Below, piece by piece: positions 22,265-32,000 of a DNA stretch of 42,300 nt. The notes beneath the pieces were generated by a model. It did not search any database, had not been told where the DNA came from, and was given only the letters and a program-made list of their open reading frames with translations. The stretch is from AC-32 sp035518635 (lineage in GTDB: Bacteria; Actinomycetota; Thermoleophilia; Gaiellales; Gaiellaceae): the NCBI GenBank assembly GCA_035518635.1, contig DATIXI010000066.1:1-42300 (forward strand). Direction: 5' to 3'. The position numbers and the translations under genes are program-made. Each line of letters begins with the position of its first letter. The stretch's first letter is position 1.

Positions 22265-23586
22265 ACGAGCGGCCGAGCGTAGCGATCGTCGGCGGCGGGA
22301 TCCTCGGGATGACCGCTGCGTACCGGCTCGCACAGAAGGGCGTCCGCGTCGCGCTATACGAGCGCGCGAACGACCTCGGCGGGCTCGTTGGGTCGTTCGA
22401 CTTCGACGGCTACCCGGTCGACCGCTTCTACCACGTCATCCTCCCCACCGACGACCGCGTCCGCGGCCTCGCGGAGGAGCTCGGGCTCGGCGACCGCTTC
22501 CGCTTCCGGCCGACCAAGGTCGGCTTCTACGGCGGCGGGCACCTGTTCTCGATGACCTCGCCGAAGGAGTTCCTGACGTTCCCGCTGCTCCGCCCGCGCG
22601 ACCGCGTGCGCCTCGGCATGTTCGTCGCACGGTGCCAGCTCACCAAGGACTACGAGGGGCTCGACGAGACGCCGCTGCTCGAGTGGCTGCGGCGCAAGTC
22701 CGGCAGGAACGTGCTCGACCGGATGTGGGCGCCGCTGCTCGACTCCAAGTTCGACGGGCGCTACGACGACCTGCCGGCGACCTACATCTGGGCGCGCACA
22801 CGACGGATGTCGAAAACGCGCGACAAGTCGGGCGCCGAGGTCATGGGCTGGCTCGAGGGCGGCTACCAGACGCTGATCGACGCGCTCGAGCGCGAGATCC
22901 TCGCACTCGGCGGAGAGGTCCACGCGGGCACGGCCGTCGAGCAGATCGCCGGCCGCAACGGCGCGGTCACGGGGCTGACCGTCGAGGGCCGCTTCCGACC
23001 GTTCGACTTCGTGCTCTGCACGCTCGCGCCGCCGATGGCGCGCAGCCTCCTGGCTCCGGACCTGCTGCCGCTCGCTCCCGAGGATCACTGCCGCTACCTC
23101 GGCGTCGTCTGCCTGCTGCTGCGGACCCGGCGGAGCATCAGCCCGTACTACCACCTGAACATCACCGACCGGAACGTCCCGCTGACGACGATCGTCGAGA
23201 CGACCCACGTCGTCGACCCCGAGCACGTCGGCGGCCACCTCCTCTACGTGTCCAAGTACGTCGATCCCTCGTCGCCGCTCCACGAGCGCGAGCCGGAGGA
23301 GATCGAGCGCGAGTTCATCGGGCACGCGAAGACGATCTTCGGCGATCTGACCGACGCCGACATCGTCTCGTCGGTCGTCCAGCGCGCGCGTGTGACCGAG
23401 CCGGTTCACAGGGTCGGCGGGGCGAAGAACCTCCCGGAGGTGTTCTCGGTGCCGAACCTCGCGCTCGCCTCGACGGCGCACGTCTACCCGGAGATCGTCA
23501 GCGGCCAGGGCGTCACCGGCGTCGCGCAGCGGATCCTGCCGGGCATCCTCGATCGTCTGCCGCAGACCGAGAGGGCGGCGGCGTGA
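22261..23586 (+). CDS. FAD-dependent oxidoreductase of the protoporphyrinogen-oxidase / UDP-galactopyranose-mutase-like family
   Basis: The 441-residue protein begins with a dinucleotide fold, VAIVGGGILGMTAAYRLA (residues 7-24), followed by LYERANDLGGLVGSF and the substrate-proximal PVDRFYHVI. The C-terminal part has SVPNLALASTAHVYPEIV with the FAD-closing loop. Similar genes are common in actinobacterial polysaccharide loci next to GT2 enzymes and epimerases; the exact substrate is unknown. GTG start at 22261 overlaps the GT2 stop by 4 nt. The stop overlaps the epimerase GTG by 4 nt. Confidence 0.88.
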   Translation: MNERPSVAIVGGGILGMTAAYRLAQKGVRVALYERANDLGGLVGSFDFDGYPVDRFYHVILPTDDRVRGLAEELGLGDRFRFRPTKVGFYGGGHLFSMTSPKEFLTFPLLRPRDRVRLGMFVARCQLTKDYEGLDETPLLEWLRRKSGRNVLDRMWAPLLDSKFDGRYDDLPATYIWARTRRMSKTRDKSGAEVMGWLEGGYQTLIDALEREILALGGEVHAGTAVEQIAGRNGAVTGLTVEGRFRPFDFVLCTLAPPMARSLLAPDLLPLAPEDHCRYLGVVCLLLRTRRSISPYYHLNITDRNVPLTTIVETTHVVDPEHVGGHLLYVSKYVDPSSPLHEREPEEIEREFIGHAKTIFGDLTDADIVSSVVQRARVTEPVHRVGGAKNLPEVFSVPNLALASTAHVYPEIVSGQGVTGVAQRILPGILDRLPQTERAAA

Positions 23587-24575
23587 AGGTCGGCGTCACC
23601 GGCGCGGCCGGATTCGTCGGCTCGCACGTCTGCGAGCTGCTGCTCGACCGCGGCCACGGGGTCGTCGGCGTCGACGATCTCTCCTACGGCTCGGTCCCGA
23701 ACATCGCGCCGTTCCTCGAGCACCCGGGGTTCCAGCTCGAGGTGTTCGACTGCGCGCATCAGCGCGAGCTCCGTCGCGCCTTCTCCGGCTGCGACGCGAT
23801 CGCCCACACAGCGGCCAAGAAGATCCCTCGCTTCGGCGGCACGCTCTCGACGCTGCAGGTGAACACGAAGGGCATGGAGTCCGCGTGCGCCGTCGCGCTG
23901 TCGCTCGACGCCGATCTCGTCTTCACCTCGACGTCGGACGTGTACGGGAATGGAACGCCCCCGTACTCCGAGGAGGACGAGCTCGTGATCGGGCCGCCGA
24001 CGACGAAACGTTGGGCCTACGCCGTCTCGAAGATGTACGACGAGCACTACGGGCTCTCGCTTGCGGACGAGCGCAACCTGCGCATCACGATCCTGCGGCT
24101 GTTCAACGCGTACGGGCCGCGCAACCACCTCAGCTGGTGGGGCGGGCCCGTCGTCACGTTCATCGAGTCGTTGCTGGACGGCGAGCCGATCGAGATCCAC
24201 GGCGACGGCCGGCAGACCCGGACCTTCACGCACGTGCGGGACACCGCAGAGGGGATCGTGCGCGCGCTCGAGCGACGGGAGTCGCGCGGCGAGGTGATCA
24301 ACCTCGGCGGGATCGAGACGGTGACGATCCTCGAGCTCGCCGGCCGGATCCAGGCCGAGCTCGGGATGCCGGCCACGCCCCTCCACGCGAACTTCGTCCC
24401 GTACGAGTCGCTGCCCGGCAAGTACCAGGACGTCCGGCACCGGATCCCGGACACCTCGAAGGCGAAGAGCCTCCTCGGCTTCGAGACGCGGGTCAGCCTC
24501 GACGAGGGCCTGCGCGAGACCGTCGAGTGGCACCGGGCGATCCGCGAGGCCGGCGGCACGGCGGCCGGCGCGTAG
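23583..24575 (+). CDS. NAD-dependent epimerase/dehydratase (extended SDR, GalE-like)
   Basis: The 330-residue protein starts at GTG 23583 with Rossmann motif VGVTGAAGFVGSH. It has the extended-SDR catalytic set: TSTSDVYG and Tyr146-x3-Lys150 in WAYAVSKMYDEHY. NAYGPRN and the substrate region GDGRQTRTFTHVRDTAEGI place it with NDP-sugar 4-epimerases or 4,6-dehydratases. It is third in the GT2-oxidoreductase-epimerase unit. It ends 17 bp before the stop of the convergent UDP-GlcNAc 2-epimerase. The sugar substrate is unknown. Confidence 0.92.
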   Translation: MKVGVTGAAGFVGSHVCELLLDRGHGVVGVDDLSYGSVPNIAPFLEHPGFQLEVFDCAHQRELRRAFSGCDAIAHTAAKKIPRFGGTLSTLQVNTKGMESACAVALSLDADLVFTSTSDVYGNGTPPYSEEDELVIGPPTTKRWAYAVSKMYDEHYGLSLADERNLRITILRLFNAYGPRNHLSWWGGPVVTFIESLLDGEPIEIHGDGRQTRTFTHVRDTAEGIVRALERRESRGEVINLGGIETVTILELAGRIQAELGMPATPLHANFVPYESLPGKYQDVRHRIPDTSKAKSLLGFETRVSLDEGLRETVEWHRAIREAGGTAAGA

Positions 24576-24592
24576 CGCTGGGCGAGATCGGG

Positions 24593-25780
24593 CTAGCCGA
24601 CCGGAGCGGGAGCGGCGACGGGCACCGACACCGCGCGGTTCCGCGTGCCGTTGCCGTTGCTCGCCGTCACCGCGACGCGCTTCGGCTGAGCGGCTCCGAG
24701 GAGCTCCTCGATCGCCAGCGCGGCGCGGCGGCCCGCGAGACCGTCCCAGAGCGGCGGGACGACGTTGCGGCGCGGCCAGCGCAGGCGGCTCGGGATCTCG
24801 GGCAGCCGCTCGGGGTTCAGGCCGAGCACGACGTTGGTGCCGTGGGTGACCGTGACCGGGCGCTCGGTGTTGTCCCGGAGCGTGAAGCACGGGATCCCGA
24901 GCACGGTGGTCTCCTCCTGGATGCCACCCGAGTCGGTCACGACGCCGGAGGCGCCTGCCTGGAGCGAGAGGAAGCGCGTGTAGGGGAGGGGTGCGACGAG
25001 CTTGACGCGCTCGGGGACGGCACCTGCCGCCTCCAGTCGCGCGCGCGTGCGTGGGTGGACGGGAAAGATGACGGGGATCTGGCGGGCGATCTCCTCGAGG
25101 CCCCACAGGGTCTCGGTGATCAGGTGCGTGCTGTCGACCAGCGCGGGCCGGTGCAGCGTCACGAGCACGTAGCCCTTGCGCCGCAGCTCGAACTCGCGCC
25201 AGGCCTCGAGCTCGATCGCCGCCTCGACGTTCGCAAGCAGCGTGTCGATCATGGTGTTGCCGACGAGCTCGATCTTCTCGGGAGCCACGCCCTCGACGAT
25301 CAGGTTCTCGTTCGCGTCCTCGGAGGGCGTCAGCAGCAGCGACGAGACGTGGTCGGTGAGCCGGCGGTTGTGCTCCTCCGGCATCGTCGGGTCGAAGCTG
25401 CGCAGGCCGGCCTCGAGGTGGCAGACGGCGATGTTCAGCTTCGCCGCCGCCAGCGCCGCCGCGAGCGTCGAGTTGACGTCGCCGGGGACGACCACCAGGT
25501 CGGGCCGAAGCTCTATGAAGAGCCGCTCGAGCTCGACGAGCGCCCGCGCCGTCTGCTCGGCATGCGAACCGGATCCCACGGTGAGCTGGGTGTGCGGCTT
25601 GGGCAGCGGCAGCTCGGCGAAGAAGACGTCGTTGATCTCCGGGTCGTAGTGCTGGCCCGTGTGGACGAGGCGCTGCTCGACCGTGCCGAGCTGCTCGAGC
25701 TCGGAGTAGACCGGCGCGACCTTCATGTAGTTCGGCCGCGCACCGACCACGTGCACGACCAGATGCCGCCTCACCACCAT
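24593..25780 (-). CDS. wecB: UDP-N-acetylglucosamine 2-epimerase (non-hydrolysing)
   Basis: The 395-residue protein converts UDP-GlcNAc to UDP-ManNAc. Family motifs: VVGARPNYMKVAPV, HTGQHYDPEINDVFF, VVPGDVNSTLAAALAA, CHLEAGLRSFDPTMPEEHNRRLTD split around the catalytic HLEAGLR, VTLHRPALVD, VHPRTRARL, and the UDP-binding VVTDSGGIQEETTVLGIPC followed by RDNTERPVTV. The last 30 residues are a low-complexity Ala/Val/Asn extension beyond the usual end. ATG at 25780. It supplies ManNAc or a derived sugar to the adjoining glycan locus. Confidence 0.95.
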   Translation of the reverse strand: MVVRRHLVVHVVGARPNYMKVAPVYSELEQLGTVEQRLVHTGQHYDPEINDVFFAELPLPKPHTQLTVGSGSHAEQTARALVELERLFIELRPDLVVVPGDVNSTLAAALAAAKLNIAVCHLEAGLRSFDPTMPEEHNRRLTDHVSSLLLTPSEDANENLIVEGVAPEKIELVGNTMIDTLLANVEAAIELEAWREFELRRKGYVLVTLHRPALVDSTHLITETLWGLEEIARQIPVIFPVHPRTRARLEAAGAVPERVKLVAPLPYTRFLSLQAGASGVVTDSGGIQEETTVLGIPCFTLRDNTERPVTVTHGTNVVLGLNPERLPEIPSRLRWPRRNVVPPLWDGLAGRRAALAIEELLGAAQPKRVAVTASNGNGTRNRAVSVPVAAPAPVG

Positions 25781-25921
25781 GCCTCAATTGTGTGAAGCGA
25801 AGGGGCCCCGGCACGACCCTCGATAGGCGGGTCCCGAGGACGGGCTTCGGCGCCCCGGCCCCGCCGATCTGTAACAGCGGCCGGGGGAATCCTGGTCGTC
25901 CGGGGGTTATCGGGCGTTCGA

Positions 25922-25979
25922 GCCGGTAGCGGAGGCAACTCCTCGGTCGCCGATGCTCGCTGCGGCGATCGGCACCGGC
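25922..25979 (+). promoter_or_regulatory. Candidate structured RNA leader (three-way junction) upstream of the giant LamG protein
   Basis: An outer stem GCCGGT (25922-25927) / ACCGGC (25974-25979) encloses two hairpins. The first is GGAG-GCAA-CTCC (25931-25942), closed by a GNRA-type tetraloop. The second is a nine-pair stem (25944-25952 with 25963-25971, one G-U) with a 10-nt loop. Junction linkers are only 1-3 nt. Downstream, GGCG-GCCC-CGCC (25977-25988) could compete with the outer stem. The start codon is about 90 nt further on. High GC makes chance pairing easy, so this is a candidate. Confidence 0.35.
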
Positions 25980-26069
25980 GGCCCCGCCAAGAACTGCCCT
26001 ACCGACCAGTCCCAGGCTCGACCTTCGCGCCTTGTGCCTGAGCACCCTCGCGGTGATGATCGATCGAAT

Positions 26070-29000
26070 ATGCGGGGGTACTCGACGGTTCTGCGGCGCG
26101 CAGGCGGCCGGGGGGGTCTAGCACGCGTTCTCGTTGTGCTCGTCATCGCCCTGGGCGCGCTGCTGCTCGTGTCCGCCTCGGCTCCGGCCGGGTCCGGCCT
26201 GATTGCCGCGTACTCGTTCGACGAGGGCCTCGGCGCGACCGCGGGCGACGCCTCCGGTAACGGCAACACGGGCTCGGTCGTCGGCGGCACGTGGGTGCAG
26301 GGCAAGTTCGGGTCCGCGATCAACCTGAACGGGACGAGCGACCACGTCGACCTGCCGGCTTTGGGCACCTTCTACAAGACCGGGTTCACGTTCGAGGCGT
26401 GGGTCAAGAAGGCCAGCACCTCTCACGTCGACGCCGCGGTGGTCGGCACATGGACGAGCAACGGGAGCGGCGGCCCGATGATCTGGGTCGACCACGTCGC
26501 CGGCCACTACTACCTGACCGCGAACCAGGGCTTCAGCAACTACCTCGACTCAGGCCAGACGCCGACCGCCGGAACCTGGCAGTACCTCACCGGCACGTTC
26601 GACGGGACGACCGCGAGCTTCTACATCAACGGTTTGCTGGTCGCCTCCCGCACGTTCACCGGGAACGTCGGTGACTCGAACACCTGGCGGATCGGCTCCT
26701 ACGGGTCTTCCCCCGGTGGTTTCTTCGACGGCGCCGTAGACCAGGTCCGGATCTACGACCATGCGCTGACCCAGGCGCAGGTACAGACCGACATGAACAC
26801 GCCCGTCGGCCCCGTCGACAGTGGGCCGCCGACGCAGCCCACCGCGCTCACTCAGACCGCCTCGACGTCGACGAGCGTCTCGGTCGGCTGGACCGCCTCC
26901 ACGGACGACGTCGGCGTGACCGCCTACGACGTCTTCCAGAACGGCACGAAGATCGGCTCGACCACGAGCACGAGCTATACGCTCACGGGCCTCGACTGCG
27001 GGACGACGTACACGATCGCCGTCGCGGCGCGTGACGCGGCAGGCAACAGCTCGACCCAGGCGACCGCGAGCGCGACGACCTCGGCCTGCGGCTCGAACCA
27101 GGGCCTCGTTGCCGCGTACTCGTTCGACGAGGGCGCCGGCACCGTGCTCAACGACAACTCGGGGAACGGCAACAACGGGACGATCGTCGGCGGCACCTGG
27201 ACGAGCGGCCGCTTCCGCTCGGCGCTGCACTTCAACGGCACGAGCGACCGGGTCGACCTGCCGCCGCTCGGGACGTTCTACAAGAACGCGTTCACGATCG
27301 AGGCGTGGGTCAAGAAGGACACCTCCACGAAGAGCGACGTCGCCGTGGTCGGGACATGGGCGAGCGGGCAAGGCGGCCCGATGCTCTGGATCGACTACGT
27401 CTCGTCGCACCTCGACCTGACGCTGAACTCGGGCGGGAGCAACTACGTCGACTCAGGCCAGCTGCTGACGGCGGGCCAGTGGCAATACCTCACCGGGACC
27501 TACGACGGGACCACGGCCAAGGTCTACATCAACGGGGTGCTGGTCGCCTCGAAGGCGTTCAGCGGCAACGTCGGCGACTCGAACAGCTGGCGCATCGGCT
27601 CCTACGGATCGAGCCCGACCGGGTTCTTCGACGGGACGATCGACGAGGTCCGGATCTACAACCGCGCGCTCGCGCCGTCCGAGGTGACGACCGACATGAA
27701 CCGCAGCGTCGGCACGCCGGACACCACGGCGCCGACCACGCCGACGCAGTTCGTCTCGACCGGGACCGCCCAGAGCACGGTCGCGACGAGCTGGACGGCG
27801 TCGACCGACAACGTGGCCGTCTCCGGGTACAACCTCTACGTCAACGGGGCCAAGGTCGACACGACGACGTCGACTTCCTACACGTTCACGGGCCTCACCT
27901 GCGGCGTGAGCTACACGCTCGGCGTCGCGGCGTTCGACGCGGCGGGCAACGTCTCGACGCCGGCCACGCTCCCGGTCACGACCGTGTCCTGCGACACGAG
28001 CCCGCCGTCGGTGTCGATCACCTCGCCGACCGCAGGCGCGAGCCTCTCGGGCGTGATCTCCGTCAATGCCAACGCGTCCGACAACGTCGGCGTGGTCGGC
28101 GTCCAGTTCAAGCTCGACGGCTCGAACCTCGGCTCCGAGGACACGACCACGCCCTACACGGTGCCCTGGGACACGCGGACGGCCCCGAACGGGCCGCACA
28201 CGCTGACCGCAGTCGCGCGCGACGGTTCGGGCAACACGACCACGTCGACCGCGATCAGCGTGAGCGTGACCAACTCGATGCCGTTCGTGCCCGGCCTCGT
28301 CGCCTCGTACGCCCTCGACGACGGCTCCGGCAGCACCGCCACGGACTCCTCCGGCGCCGGGCACCCGGGAACGGTCGTCGGCGGGACGTGGGTGCCCGGC
28401 AAGTACGGCGCGGCCCTCCTGCTCAACGGCACGAGCGACCGGGTCGACCTGCCGCCGCTCGGTACGTTCTACAAGACGGGCTTCACGCTCGAGGCCTGGG
28501 TCAACAAGACGAACGCCCTCCGCGTGGACACTGGGGTCGTGGGCACCTGGTCGAGCGACGCCAACGGCGGCCCGATGATCTGGGTCGACCACGTCTCCGG
28601 CCACTACTACCTGACGCTCAACCAGGGCCTCGGCAACTACCTCGACTCCGGAGTGGTGCCGTCCGCCGGCAACTGGACGCACCTCGCGGCGACCTATGAC
28701 GGCACCACGGCGAAGTTCTACGTCAACGGCGTGCTCGCCGCCTCGAAACCGTTCAGCGGCAACGTCGGCGACTCGAACAGCTGGCGGATCGGCGCCTACG
28801 GCTCGAGCCCGACCGGCTTCTTCGACGGCTCGGTAGACGACGTCCGCATCTACAACCTCGCGCTGACCCAGGCGCAGGTTCAAACGGACATGGCGACCCC
28901 GGCCGGGCCGGTGGACACGACTCCGCCAACGGCACCGACGAACTTCGCGGTCACCTCCACGACACCGGCGACGATCACGACGTCCTGGACAGCGGCGACG

Positions 29001-32000
29001 GACAACGTCGCAGTCACGGCCTACAACCTCTACCGGAACGGAACGAGGGTGGCCACGATCCCCGCGCCCGCCACGAGCTACACGTTCGACTCCCTCGCCT
29101 GCGGCCAGACGTACACGCTCCAGGTCGAGGCCGCGGACGGCGCGGGCAACCTCTCGGCCCGGACGCCGCTCACGGCGAGCACGGCCGCCTGCGACACGAC
29201 GCCGCCGACGGTCTCGGTGACGAGCCCGACGGGGGGCTCGACCCTGACCGGGTCCGTCACCATCTCCGCGAACGCGAGCGACGACACCGCGGTCTCCGAG
29301 GTCAGCTTCTGGGTCGACGGCCAGCAGGTCGGCACCGTCGACAACGCGCCGCCCTACACCACCTCGTGGGACACGAGAACGGCCTCGAACGGCACGCACA
29401 CGATCACCGCGATCGCGCGCGACAGCTCGAACAACACGACCACGTCCGCGCCCGTGACCGTGACGGTCAACAACGTCCAGGCGCCGCCGCCGCCCGGCCT
29501 CGTCGCCGCGTACAGCTTCGACCAGGGCTCGGGCACGACGGTGACCGACCAGTCGGGCCACGGCAACACCGGCACGCTCACGAACGTGACCTGGAGCCCG
29601 AACGGCGTCTTCGGCTCCGCGGCCTCGTTTAACGGCACGAACGGGAGCTTCGTCACCGTCCCCGACTCGAACTCGCTCGACCTGACGAACGGGATGACGC
29701 TGGAGGCATGGGTGAAGCCGACGTCCCTGAGCGCCTGGAACACGGTCGTGTTCAAGGAGCAGTCGAACTCGTACGACTACGCGCTGTACGCGAACACGGG
29801 CTCGAACCAGCCTTCCGGCAATCTGCAGTCGTCCCTCGGCGACAACGACCTGCGCGGAACCTCGCAGCTCCCGCTCAACACCTGGACGCACCTCGCGGCG
29901 ACCTACGACGGCACCGTCCTCACGCTCTACGTCAACGGCCAGCAGGTGGGGACGAAGCTCACGAGCGGGCCGATCACAACGTCGAACGGTGCCCTGCGGA
30001 TCGGCGGCAACACCATCTGGAACGAGCCGTTCAGCGGCCTGATCGACGAGGTCCGCGTCTACAACCAGCCGCTCACGCAGTCGCAGATCCTCACCGACAT
30101 GAACTCGAGCATCTCCGTGCCGGACACGAGCCCGCCGAGCGCGCCCGGAACCCTGACGGCAACCGGAGGCCTCGGCTCGGCTTCGCTGAACTGGGGAGCC
30201 GCGACGGACAACGTCGGCCTCTCGAACTACAACGTCTACCGCTCGACAACGCAGGGCTTCACCGCGTCGTCGGCCAACCGGATCGCCCAGCCGACCGGCA
30301 CGAGCTACACGGACAACGCCCTGGCGTCGGGGACGTACTACTACCGCGTCACCGCCCAGGACGCAGCCGGCAACGTCGGGCCGCCGTCGAACGAGGCGAG
30401 CGCAACCGTGACGGCCGACACGACGCCGCCGACGGTCTCGATCACCTCGCCGCCGGCCGGCACGGTCTCCGGGACGGTGAACGTCGCCGCGAACGCGTCC
30501 GACAACGGGACCGTCGCGGGGGTCCAGTTCAAGCTCGACGGCTCGAACCTCGGCGCCGAGGACACGGGCCCGCCGTACACGTTCACCTGGGACACCCTGA
30601 CCGCGACGAACGGCGCGCACACGCTCACCGCGGTTGCGCGCGACGCCGCGGGGAACATGACCACCTCTGCCCCGGTCGCCGTGACGGTCTCGAACACCGC
30701 GCCCAGCGGCAACGTCGCCGCGTACGCCTTCGACGAGAGCTCGGGCAACACCGTCGTCGACGGGTCGGGCATGGCGAACACCGGCACGCTCTCGAACGCC
30801 ACGCGCGTCACCGGGAAATTCAACTCGGGGCTCCACTTCGACGGCAACTCGAGCATCGTCACCGTGCCGGACTCGAACTCGCTCGACCTGACCACGGGCA
30901 TGACGCTCGAGGCGTGGGTCGATCCCGACGTCGCGGACAACTGGGAGACGCTGCTCTTCAAGGAGCGGTCGGGCGGCGACGCGTACGCGCTCTACGGTGC
31001 GTCCGACACCGGCGCGCCGGAGGTGCAGGTCTTCACGGGCGGCACCTCGCACGTCGCGCAGGCGCAGACCCCGCTGCCGCTCAACGTCTGGTCGCATCTC
31101 GCCGCGACCTACGACGGCTCGAACCTGCGCCTGTATGTCAACGGCAGCCAGGTCGCCTCGACCGCCGTCACCGGCGCGATCACGACGTCGACCGGCGTCC
31201 TGCACATGGGCGCCAACAGCGTGTGGGGCGAGCGCTACACCGGGGCGATGGACGAGGCCCGCATCTACAACCGGGCGCTCAGCGCCGGCGAGATCCAGGC
31301 CGACATGCGCCGTAGCATCACGCCCGACCACACGCCGCCGACGGTCACCGCGAAGTCCCCGGCCGCGGGCACGACCGGCGTGAGCGTAGGGGCGCAGGTC
31401 ACCGCGACGTTCAGCGAGTCGATGGACGACACGTCGCTGTCGCCGACGAGCTTCGACATCAAGGACGGCGCGGGCAACGTCGTGCCGGGCACCGTCTCGT
31501 ACGACGACAACACGCATACCGCGACGTTCAACCTGTCGAGCGCGCTCAAGTTCGGAACGACGTACACGGCGACACTCGAGGGCGGCGCCGCGACGCCGCA
31601 CGTGACCGACCTGGCCGGCAACCCGCTCGCAGCGGACGTCTCCTGGACGTTCACGACCGAGGCTGCGTCGCCGCCGATCCTCGTCGTCACCTCGCGGACG
31701 AACGACTACACCCTCTACACCGGACAGATCCTGCGCGCGGAGGGCTTCAACGAGTACACCTCGATCGACGCCTCGCTGCTCTCATCGTCGTTCCTCGCCC
31801 CGTTCGACGTCGTCATCCTCGGCGACACCTCGCTCACCGCGGCCCAGGTCACGACGCTGACGAACTGGGTCAACGGCGGCGGCCACCTGATCGCACTGCA
31901 CCCGGACAAGCAGCTCGCGGGCCTGCTCGGCCTGACCGACGCGGGCAGCACGCTCTCGAACGCCTACCTCAAGGTCAACACGACCGTAGGCACGCCCGGA

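Noticed and set aside
25860..26000. Known c-di-GMP (GEMM) or c-di-AMP (ydaO) riboswitch
   Set aside because: The invariant GEMM core GACGCAAAGCC and the ydaO conserved blocks are not present; only generic structure is supported.
27453..31601. 1382-residue minus-strand frame antisense to the LamG protein
   Set aside because: Arg/Val/Gly-rich composition mirrors the third-position GC of the plus-strand repeats; no domain or start signal is visible.
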